Position numbers and translations under genes: made by a program. A stretch of DNA of 55,635 nt from CAYUET01 sp964443875 (GTDB lineage Bacteria > Auribacterota > JAFGBW01): assembly GCA_964443875.1 (NCBI GenBank), contig CAYUET010000016.1, forward strand, positions 1 through 55,635. Reading direction: 5' to 3'. Shown one piece after another: positions 16,103 through 22,523 of this stretch. Numbering within the stretch: position 1 is the first letter of the stretch; each line of letters starts with the position of its first letter. The notes below the pieces were generated by a model. That model had not been told where the DNA came from. It searched no databases and was given only the letters and a program-made list of their open reading frames with translations.

Positions 16103-16441
16103 TCAATTCTGCTTTTTCTTCAGTTCATCAAGCGTTGCCTTTGCTTGCGGAGCCGACCGGAAAATCGGATCAAGTTCAGTACAAGGATAATCAGAACAGT
16201 CCGCACAGGTGCTGACTGTTTTCTCCGCAGCACATTTCCTGATTTCACACAGCTGATCGCAGTAATAGGTCTTAACGCCCGACGACTGACATCCTGTGCA
16301 GTTGATGTGTTCCGGTTTAATCGGGGCATTGTTCAGCTTTGCCCATTTTTCGGCCACCTGAGCGCGGAGCGCGTTGTCATTGTTCTTCGTAGCAATGAAA
16401 GCCTCACATTGTACACAGTCAAGTCCACAGTACCCAATCAT
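16103..16441 (-). CDS. DUF3795-type Cys-rich protein
   Basis: 112 residues from MIGYCGLDCVQCEAF, with GGAGG 5 nt upstream; an ATG 20 codons further up has no such site. Ten Cys occur in CxxxxCxxC, CxxC and CxxCxxxPC patterns (YCGLDCVQCEAF, INCTGCQ, CDQLCEIRKC, CADCSDYPC). This is the DUF3795 signature of a probable zinc or Fe-S binding protein. Biochemical function is unknown for the family. Confidence 0.8.
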   Translation of the reverse strand: MIGYCGLDCVQCEAFIATKNNDNALRAQVAEKWAKLNNAPIKPEHINCTGCQSSGVKTYYCDQLCEIRKCAAEKTVSTCADCSDYPCTELDPIFRSAPQAKATLDELKKKQN

Positions 16442-16561
16442 AATACCTCCACTTGTTCGGATATAATTCCTGTTTAACATATTCTTCAATTGCTTTTTCA
16501 ATCACTTCTTTAGGTAAAAATGGTTATTTAGGACATTTGCTCAATGGTTATTTCTTCTTTT

Positions 16562-16623
16562 CAACGCCGGGCTCAGCGGTTCAAAAACGCGAACTTTTGA
16601 ATACGTTGGCGCATTTTGTTATG
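16562..16623 (-). other. attC-like recombination site
   Basis: On the minus strand it runs from ATAACAAAATGCGCC, whose TAA is the stop of the broken GNAT gene, to ACCGCTGAGCCCGGCGTTG. GCGCC pairs with GGCG(TTG) and an inner TTCAAAA/TTTTTGAA stem closes the structure, giving 62 bp with bulges. The CCGCTGAGC...GGCGTTR half is very like known attC 3' halves. GTTGAAA misses the final Y of the core. This is the best single attC candidate here. Confidence 0.55.
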
Positions 16624-16996
16624 ATTTAAATTTCATCACCCATTCAGGCTGTCCTGTATGCTTGTCAACCTGTTCCTGTTCAATTTTAAATCCTGTTTTT
16701 AAATAAAACCCGATACTTTTAATATTATCTTTGTAAACGGTGAGGCTCAAGTTATCTCGGAGTTCTTTAGCTTTTTTCATAAGCTGCATACCAATCCCTC
16801 TTCCCTAATAATCCGGGGAAACAAAAATAGCTGCCAAGCTATCACTATTTAAAGAAAAAAATCCTTTAATCATATTCCCTTCTTCATAAACATATGTTTC
16901 TCCGGAAGGAATATAGATTTCCCTCATATCTTTAATTTTTGATTTCCAGAAATCACTGTCTGCAAAATCATGGGCCTTTATTGATGCCTCAAGCCA
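16619..16996 (-). pseudogene. GNAT acetyltransferase, truncated and carrying an in-frame amber codon
   Basis: The minus strand reads WLEASIKAHDFADSDFWKSK, a normal GNAT start region lacking roughly its first 20 residues, then continues to FVSPDY. There a TAG (16805-16807) interrupts the acetyl-CoA loop before GRGIGMQLMKKAKEL. The frame then continues intact through IGFYLKTGFKIEQEQ to VMKFKS and a TAA. In intact GNATs this position is usually Gln (Y-Q-G/R-x-G-I-G), so one C-to-T change (CAG to TAG) explains it. The 5' end is fused out of frame to a cut flavodoxin gene. It is therefore almost certainly inactive, unless the amber is suppressed. Confidence 0.85.
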
Positions 16997-17235
16997 ACTG
17001 CAAATACAATTAACTTTTTAATTTTGGTTTTAGAAATATGTTTTTTAATTTCATTGAATCCATTAATTCCTATAGCATGCATGCTTCCACCAAATATAAC
17101 CACGTCATTTTCATGAAGAACAATTTTCTTGAATTCTTTGAGTTCATAAGAAGATTCGTTTAAACTTTCTGCAATCCATTGGGCATATTGTTTCGTAAAA
17201 CCAGATATTGTCTTGTATACAACATATATACTCAT
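16978..17235 (-). pseudogene. Flavodoxin-domain gene, C-terminally truncated
   Basis: It begins MSIYVVYKTISGFTKQYAQW, the FMN phosphate-binding loop region of the flavodoxin_5/hemG type (TxSGxTxxxA), with GGAGATCAA before the ATG at 17235. It continues DVVIFGGSMHAIGINGF (the second FMN loop) and stops after KKLIVFAVGLRHQ at about 85 residues; members of the family normally run to 140-180. The last codons are GNAT sequence read in another frame, so the truncation arose by a deletion joining two genes. It is unlikely to bind FMN normally. Confidence 0.8.
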
Positions 17236-17280
17236 TTGATCTCCATACAAGAATTCTGAAAGCGCCGAAGGCGTCCACCT

Positions 17281-17414
17281 AACGAGACTATAGGAAAAGC
17301 CTCCTGAAAATTTTATTCAGATAAAGTTTTCCTGCTGCACCTAATCTACAGAAATAATTCAATGTCTTTTCCAAAAAATTAAATCTCTTAAAGACTCTGA
17401 TTATTTGTTTAAAA
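17281..17414 (-). repeat. Module alpha repeat, copy 3
   Basis: Full-length copy. On the minus strand it runs from the AATCAGAGTCTTTAAGAGA region through GGAAAAGACATTG, TCAGGAGGCTTTTCC and AGTCTCGTTAGGT. The last seven bases GTTAGGT fit the integron core GTTRRRY, and copy 4 ends TCTCGTTGAAC, which also fits. Confidence 0.65.
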
Positions 17415-17449
17415 ATGAACCCACTTTAAATTAAAAAAATCAGATAATT

Positions 17450-17962
17450 CTATGAATTACCATCCCAATACAGGGACTTAAATTTTCTTGAGGAAGGAGA
17501 TTTTTTTTGTTTGTTTGATTCTGATTGTGAATAAATAGGTAATTTAACATCATCTTCCGTTTCATTATCATTAAATGAAGGTATAGGTTCCTTCTCATCC
17601 TCCATTTCAGCTTCTGCTTTAAGCCTTGCATCTTCTGCAGCTTTAAGTCTGGCCTCTTCTTCTGCTTTCAGTCTCGCATCTTCAGCTGCTTTAAGTCTGG
17701 CCTGTTCCGCTGCTTTAAGCCTCGCATCTTCTGCAGCTTTAAGTCTGGCCTGTTCCGCTGCTTTAAGCCTTGCATCTTCTGCAGCTTTAAGTCTGGCCTC
17801 TTCTTCTGCTTTCAGTCTCGCATCTTCAGCTGCTTTAAGTTTGGCCTGTTCTGCCTCTTCTGTGACTTGACTCTTAGGGTTGCTTCTATGCCGAAATCCC
17901 ATTGAATAAACTATTTGATGTGTACTTAACATTAGTATCAGAACAAACATGATTTTTTTCAT
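17450..17962 (-). CDS. Secreted octapeptide-repeat protein
   Basis: 170 residues: a signal peptide (KKIMFVLILMLSTHQIVYS), a short basic segment, then ten consecutive octads of the form A-(R/K)-L-K-A-(A/E)-E-(D/Q/E) (about residues 40-119), then an acidic Ser/Glu/Asp-rich tail. The alternating charges predict a long single alpha helix or coiled coil, as in TolA-like spacers. The DNA is a 24-bp tandem array whose copies differ mostly by silent or D/Q/E changes, so the number can vary by slippage. Function is unknown; a structural spacer or an adhesin-like role is possible. Confidence 0.75.
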   Translation of the reverse strand: MKKIMFVLILMLSTHQIVYSMGFRHRSNPKSQVTEEAEQAKLKAAEDARLKAEEEARLKAAEDARLKAAEQARLKAAEDARLKAAEQARLKAAEDARLKAEEEARLKAAEDARLKAEAEMEDEKEPIPSFNDNETEDDVKLPIYSQSESNKQKKSPSSRKFKSLYWDGNS

Positions 17963-18215
17963 AAATAAATTCTTTCCTCATTTCTTTAATGTTGTTACCA
18001 ATAAACTCTGATGGTTATTCTTTATTAAGAAAAAACCACTGATACAAATAATAAGTCTTACATTATTTTGATTAAAAATCAGCATAATTAATTTTTCTAC
18101 TGCACCTAATTTTTAAAAATAATCATCCTTGCTTCGCTCCTCGCTCGACTCCATCGCTTTTTACATTGGATCGGATTCAGGATGCAATTATTAATCACCA
18201 ACAAACAACCCAAAA
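17963..18215. other. Intergenic stretch between repeat protein and BrnA
   Basis: No gene is seen. It holds a short piece similar to module alpha (TTTTTCTACTGCACCTAAT, near 18091) and a CTTCGCTCCTCGCTCGAC stretch. It may be a decayed cassette junction. Confidence 0.5.
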
Positions 18216-18488
18216 TCAGGCTGTTTTTTCGATTAAACGACCATTAATATATTTATGCAAGATGCTTGAAATAAGGGTTTGATAAGGAAGCCCTTCAGAA
18301 ATAGCTTTCTTTTGAAAAGAAAGAACATCCCTTTCTGTCATTCTGATATTGACTCGTTTGTCTTTTCTAAGAGTGAGATTAGCAAAATTCTTATATCGAT
18401 TAAGATCTGATTTTAAATTTGTCACTCTTTTCCATTCGCCTCGTTCAACAGTTTCCAAAATTTCCTTCTCTTCGTCAGATAATTTCAT
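18216..18488 (-). CDS. brnA: BrnA-type antitoxin
   Basis: 90 residues. The N-terminus EEKEILETVERGEWKRV and the C-terminal ribbon-helix-helix KRVNIRMTERDVLSFQKKAISEGLPYQTLISSILHKYING are typical of antitoxins paired with BrnT. The RHH part should bind operator DNA and the N-terminus should neutralise the toxin. Its ATG overlaps the end of the toxin gene by four bases, so the pair is co-translated toxin first, the normal BrnT-BrnA order. Plausibly autoregulated at the palindromic promoter region near 18767-18800. Confidence 0.85.
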   Translation of the reverse strand: MKLSDEEKEILETVERGEWKRVTNLKSDLNRYKNFANLTLRKDKRVNIRMTERDVLSFQKKAISEGLPYQTLISSILHKYINGRLIEKTA

Positions 18489-18766
18489 TTTTGCTTTCCT
18501 CCAAGATAAATTTTGGCCATTTTCTGACTGGGTATGATCGTTTTTAAAAAAATTTGTTTATCCGATTCAACGAATGGAACCAGATAAACATACTCATCAA
18601 TGTTTATAATAAATATGCGCTGTCCAGGGTAAGTCTTCTGATTGGGGTGTTCAATAATATCCAATAATCCATCATGAGATATGTAAAAAACAACTTCCTC
18701 AAATGTTATACCACGTTCACCACGTAACAATTCATTTTTCTCTTCATTCCAATCAAACTGTTTCAT
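18485..18766 (-). CDS. brnT: BrnT family RNase toxin
   Basis: 93 residues of the BrnT/DUF497 family: FDWNEEKNELLRGERGITFEEVVFYI at the start (consensus FEWDExKN...KHGVSFEEA), then a beta-sheet core (QRIFIINIDEYVYLVPFVES), ending with the basic SQKMAKIYLG. In this family the fold is RelE-like and degrades mRNA. The usual R-x-x-S-x-R-E-Y end is degenerate here (IIPSQKMAKIY), so activity may be altered. No SD is seen. TACATT six nt before the ATG, with CTGCCA 17 nt further up, suggests a leaderless mRNA. Confidence 0.85.
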   Translation of the reverse strand: MKQFDWNEEKNELLRGERGITFEEVVFYISHDGLLDIIEHPNQKTYPGQRIFIINIDEYVYLVPFVESDKQIFLKTIIPSQKMAKIYLGGKQK

Positions 18767-18869
18767 GATTAAAATGTATCACAATGTGTGCATTATGGCA
18801 GCATATAATTAATGTATGATTTTTTACATTGAATTCAAGATTTTTTTAGATCCAGCGTTACAGATGACT

Positions 18870-18892
18870 GGCATCGACTGACGAGATTAAAT
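18870..18892 (-). repeat. Module gamma repeat, copy 2
   Basis: GGCATCGACTGACGAGATTA, nearly identical to the copy at 13329. On the minus strand it is followed by CATCTGTAACGCTGG, a TAACG-type end, before the brnT promoter. Confidence 0.55.
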
Positions 18893-18952
18893 TAACAAAT
18901 TACTTAGGCCACCTCAAGAGACATTAAAATAATCACCAGCCAAGTCGTGTCA
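18893..18952 (-). repeat. Module beta repeat, copy 2
   Basis: Shares CCTCAAGAGAC-TTAAAA and a CAGCC-GTC block with the copies at 12091 and 50074. It directly abuts module gamma, so beta and gamma may be two parts of one longer site between the yoeB and brnT genes. Confidence 0.5.
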
Positions 18953-19058
18953 GATGTGCAACTTCATGGTTGGTCGGAAGCCGTGATTAAAACAACGATT
19001 AACCGGAAAAACAATGAGACAGAACTATCAATTGCTTGAAGGCAATTTAAGATAGATT

Positions 19059-19325
19059 CTACTCATAATGGGTCCACATACGAATAATTTTTATTATTTT
19101 TTTATCAGGAATAACTTCATAAATAAGACGATGCTGGATATTAATTCGTCTTGAATAGGCCCCTGTTAAATCCCCTGCAAGCTTTTCAAAAGGAGGAGGG
19201 TTCTGAAAAGGATTCTTAATTAAGACCTCAAATAATTGCTCAACTTTGGATTTAAGATTTGCTTTAGAAATCTTCTTGGCGTCTTTTTGCGCTTGATTAG
19301 TAAATACTAGATTCCAATTTACCAT
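19059..19325 (-). CDS. yoeB: YoeB/Txe-type RNase toxin
   Basis: 88 residues of the Txe/YoeB family: WNLVFTNQAQKDAKKIS at the start, LFEVLIKNPFQNPPPFEKLAGDLTGAYSRRIN, QHRLIYEVI and the C-terminal RMWTHYE. The conserved RRIN..HRLIYEV and H-Y near the end are the ribosome-dependent RNase active-site elements. The gene overlaps its antitoxin by seven bases, antitoxin first. It should cleave mRNA in the ribosomal A site when the antitoxin is degraded. Confidence 0.93.
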   Translation of the reverse strand: MVNWNLVFTNQAQKDAKKISKANLKSKVEQLFEVLIKNPFQNPPPFEKLAGDLTGAYSRRINIQHRLIYEVIPDKKIIKIIRMWTHYE

Positions 19326-19561
19326 TTCAAATCTTTAGCACACTCTTTCACAGGTGTGTTCAAACCTTTACGAATAGATTCCCTCATCCCTGGAATTGAA
19401 AGAAGATAAAGAGTTTCCTGAATTGAACGCCAATCATCTTCTGACAAAAGGATTGCGTTATTTCTTTTTCCTGTTATTTGAATAGGTTCATGGGATGATG
19501 ACGTTTCATCCAATAATTTATACAAATTACTTCTTGCTTTGCTGGCCGTTAAAGTAGTCAT
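19319..19561 (-). CDS. yefM: YefM-type antitoxin
   Basis: 80 residues of the Phd/YefM family: MTTLTASKARSNLYKLLDET, then EPIQITGKRNNAILLSEDDWRSIQETLYLLSIPGM. The N-terminus dimerises and binds the operator; the disordered C-terminus wraps the toxin. GAGGTGAG precedes the ATG. The gene has its own promoter (19585-19613) with overlapping CGTACG/TACGTA palindromes, so it carries its own expression signal, as TA cassettes in integrons usually do. The extra IRKGLNTPVKECAKDLKW tail is the toxin-binding part. Confidence 0.93.
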   Translation of the reverse strand: MTTLTASKARSNLYKLLDETSSSHEPIQITGKRNNAILLSEDDWRSIQETLYLLSIPGMRESIRKGLNTPVKECAKDLKW

Positions 19562-19584
19562 TTTCTCACCTCACTTTAGGAGAG

Positions 19585-19613
19585 ATCGTACGAAAATACG
19601 TACCATATGTCAA
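19585..19613 (-). promoter_or_regulatory. Promoter and operator of yefM-yoeB
   Basis: On the minus strand TTGACA, 17 nt, then TACGAT. The -10 overlaps CGTACG (19587-19592), and TACGTA lies at 19597-19602 within the spacer. Paired hexamer palindromes over the promoter match the autoregulation expected of YefM. Confidence 0.7.
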
Positions 19614-19638
19614 TATTTATTCTCTTAATTCTTCCGTT

Positions 19639-19774
19639 CAACGAGACTGTAGGAAAAGTCTCCTAAAAATTTTATTCTAATAAATTTCCCCTAACTCAGC
19701 TAAACTACTGAAATAAAACAAAAATGTCTTTTCCAAAAATAAAATCTCTTAAAGTGGCTGATTTTTCATTTATC
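19639..19774 (-). repeat. Module alpha repeat, copy 4
   Basis: Full copy ending on the minus strand in AGGAGACTTTTCC and CAGTCTCGTTGAAC, with GTTGAAC fitting GTTRRRY. It lies between the yefM promoter and the right edge of the minus-strand run, so it may mark the end of the cassette region. Confidence 0.65.
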
Positions 19775-19897
19775 AATGAGATATTCCGGTAAATACCCGG
19801 ATTATCGTCCTATCTCAGGCAAGCAACGGCGAGAACCTGAATAACTTTTTTATATTGTGAAGCGTAGCATAAAGTTTCCACTGGGCTTTTACTTTTA

Positions 19898-20113
19898 GCC
19901 CTCATATTGCATGAAAAATCAGAAGAAATCATCTGAACCCTGATAAATCAATCCTTCCAGCCTCGCTATTGACTTCAACCTTTGGGTACAAATTGTACCC
20001 AATCCTGTATTCAGGCAAAAAACAACCTTTTGTCTGCGCAAGCCTGTTTTGACCGGGTCAAACAGGCATTGCATCCCCGAATATTTGTCGCTTATGCGCA
20101 AAATTCGGGTTAG
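19898..20113 (-). repeat. Three-palindrome repeat delta, copy 1 (inverted)
   Basis: A roughly 210-bp element also found at 24614 and 52632, here in inverted orientation. It holds CCCGAAT...ATTCGGG, a GCCTGTTT...AAACAGGC stem around a TTGACC/GGTCAA core, and TGGGTACAAATTGTACCCA (19983-20001). It has no coding content that stays conserved between copies. Confidence 0.8.
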
Positions 20114-20400
20114 TTTTCTTTTCAGTTTTCACCCACGGCCTCCATGAGAAGCGGGCAAAGAAAAAGATCCTGCTTGATTTTTTGAAATAATTATTCATGA
20201 CATTATCCGGATCAATGTCTCTGTACACTATACAAACCGTTATTGCAGGGCAGGTCTGTTTTATGCTAAAATTTTTATACGGGACAGAAATTGACTCCGC
20301 TCCTGGTTTTGAAGTGCGATTATTATCGATAACCCCATATCATATTGCGGTTTTGTTGTTTAATAATCCGCTTATTTTACAACTTGAGAGAGAGGTGACT
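20114..20400. other. Upstream region of the acyltransferase gene
   Basis: An in-frame extension of the downstream acyltransferase runs back to 20197, but it has no family similarity and no ribosome site, so I read this as leader DNA. No other gene is seen. Confidence 0.5.
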
Positions 20401-21519
20401 GTGAGTAATAATACATCGATAAGTGAAAAAAAGGAGCAATCGGACTATCATCAGGTTACGAATATCCGTTTTCTGAGTATGATTACAATTGTGGCCATGC
20501 ATACCCAGATTTTTCAGCTGTCGTTTATCAACAATCCATTGAATATCTGTCTGTTCCAGTTTATTAAATTCGGAACAATAGGCTTCTTTTTGATAAGCGG
20601 ATTTCTTCTGGGGACCAAACTCACGGATGTTGATCCATGGGTTTATTTCAGAAGAAGGCTGCGTTCCACTTTTCGGCCCTGGCTTTTTTGGGCCGGTATT
20701 TTTTCGATCATCGCCCTGATTAATCAGTCGTTCTGGAAAAATATTACCTTAAAGGATGTTGCCGGACAGATTTATACAACTGCATTCCTTAGTAATTACT
20801 GGTTTGTCATCAATTTTCTTTTTGCCCTGGGCATATTGCTTATCTTCAGGAAATTTTTTCAGAACCGTATATTCAGCGGTATCCTTCTGCTTTGTTCCTT
20901 GTTCTATGGGATCAACCTTTACTTCAGATGGATTCCCTCCAATCATACAACAGCTATTGCCGGATACATTTTTTATATCTGGCTGGGAATCCAGATCAGT
21001 ATTCATAAAAATCAGCTGACCTCATTTTTTGATTCTGTCCGCTGGCATTGGTTTTTTTTAGCGGTCATGGGATCTTTTTTACTGAGTATCGGGGAAGCAA
21101 AGCTGCTGGCTGACACATGCCCGGATTATCTGAGTTCTTTAAGAATAAGCAATCAGGTTTATTCTCTTGTTGTCTTTTTTGCCCTGTTCAAGATTGGAAA
21201 ACCCATCAGCCCTTCATGGATGAATGTCCGTAATCAGACTTATGGTATTTATCTTATTCATTGGCTGATACTGGATGTGTTTAAATCATTCGTATCAAAA
21301 GCGGGGGCTTATTATTATCATATTTCAGGTACGGAATTCTTAGACCAGGGATTTAAATACCTGGGATCTCCCGTTTTTACTGTTGTTTTCTGGATTTTTG
21401 CCTTTTTGATTGTCTACTTGTCAAGCTGGTATGTAACGCGGATTATTTCACAAAGCAGGGTTTCAGGAATCGTTGGGATCTTCAAGCATGTAATTCATCC
21501 GCATAAATCCAGCGTGTAA
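20401..21519 (+). CDS. Acyltransferase family 3 membrane protein
   Basis: 372 residues from GTG at 20401, where GAGAGAGGTGACT provides the ribosome site; 68 upstream in-frame codons look non-coding. About ten membrane helices. The conserved first block NIRFLSMITIVAMHTQIF supplies R and H of the acyltransferase_3 active site, and GTIGFFLISGFLLG is the second block. Members O-acylate polysaccharides, peptidoglycan or lipids. GIYLIHWLILDV near the end is another family landmark. No sugar-biosynthesis gene lies next to it; the acceptor is unknown. Confidence 0.85.
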   Translation: MSNNTSISEKKEQSDYHQVTNIRFLSMITIVAMHTQIFQLSFINNPLNICLFQFIKFGTIGFFLISGFLLGTKLTDVDPWVYFRRRLRSTFRPWLFWAGIFSIIALINQSFWKNITLKDVAGQIYTTAFLSNYWFVINFLFALGILLIFRKFFQNRIFSGILLLCSLFYGINLYFRWIPSNHTTAIAGYIFYIWLGIQISIHKNQLTSFFDSVRWHWFFLAVMGSFLLSIGEAKLLADTCPDYLSSLRISNQVYSLVVFFALFKIGKPISPSWMNVRNQTYGIYLIHWLILDVFKSFVSKAGAYYYHISGTEFLDQGFKYLGSPVFTVVFWIFAFLIVYLSSWYVTRIISQSRVSGIVGIFKHVIHPHKSSV

Positions 21520-21649
21520 GTGGTGATAATTTATTATTAAGAATAAAAATTCGGAAATTAAATAAGAGGGTTTTATTTCATTCCTTTTTAAGGAACAATC
21601 AAGGAAAAATGGGGATACAGGAATCAGGCTTCGGGGAAGGGCGAACAAA

Positions 21650-22288
21650 ATGAAAATCAGGATCAGGGCTGAGCATGAAGAAGAGCATAGACTTATAGAG
21701 GAAATCACCCGGGAGGCTTTCTGGAATCTCCAGGTTCAGGGCTGTGATGAGCATTACATGGTTCATGTGATGAGAAATCATCCTGATTTTATCAAAGAAT
21801 TGGCCCTGGTCGCTGTGGTTGATTGTCAGGTTGTCGGTAATATCATGTATATGAAATCCCATATTGTGGATGAGGCAGATGAAAAAATCGAAACCCTCAC
21901 CTTCGGCCCCATCAGTGTATTGCCGGAATATCAAAGAAAGGGGATTGGAACCCGGCTGATAGAGACTTCTTTTAAGAAAGCCCGGGAAATGGGGTATGAG
22001 GTGGTCATCATTGCAGGTCATCCGCATAATTATTGTAAACATGGATTTAAAAATGCCAGAGATTTCAATATAAGCGATTCAGAAGGCAATTATCCTTATG
22101 GTTTATTGGTTTTTGAATTATCCAGGGGTGTCCTGCAGGGCAAAAAATACCGCTGTCAATTCAGCGATGCTTATAAGATTAATTCTGACGATGCGGAAAA
22201 GTTTGACCGGCAGTTTACGCCCAAAAAGAAAGAGTTTCGATATACTCAGGAAGAGTTTTCCATGGCCTGCAGAGCCTATTTGAAATAA
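21650..22288 (+). CDS. GNAT family N-acetyltransferase
   Basis: A 212-residue acetyltransferase of the COG3153 (YhbS-like) type. KIRIRAEHEEEHRLIEEITREAFW opens it; VGNIMYMKSHIVDE and LTFGPISVLPEYQRKGIGTRLIETSFKKAREMG hold the acetyl-CoA loop (Q-R-K-G-I-G, about residues 104-109). GHPHNYCKHGFKNARDF is the typical HP..Y..FGF block. The C-terminal 60 residues are a lineage-typical extension. AAGGGCGAACAA precedes the ATG. Substrate is unknown. Confidence 0.85.
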   Translation: MKIRIRAEHEEEHRLIEEITREAFWNLQVQGCDEHYMVHVMRNHPDFIKELALVAVVDCQVVGNIMYMKSHIVDEADEKIETLTFGPISVLPEYQRKGIGTRLIETSFKKAREMGYEVVIIAGHPHNYCKHGFKNARDFNISDSEGNYPYGLLVFELSRGVLQGKKYRCQFSDAYKINSDDAEKFDRQFTPKKKEFRYTQEEFSMACRAYLK

Positions 22289-22523
22289 CGGGAATAGTGT
22301 TCAGGCTGAGCTGCTTTTTTAAACTATAAACGCTTTTTTCTGTGCGGTAATTATTTTCTCTCCTGTGAATATTATCTTGCTGGAGCTATTGACATTAGAG
22401 CTGGTTAGGGTAAATTGAAATCCATGAGAAAAATGAAACAAAAAGAGCAATCGTTGAAAAGTGTCCTTTCAAAATGTGACGCTCAAGTGCGATGACTGAA
22501 TTGAATCCGGACCATGATACAAA

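Noticed and set aside
17560..17860. Possible CRISPR array
   Set aside because: The 24-bp units are contiguous with no spacers and encode an in-frame octapeptide repeat.
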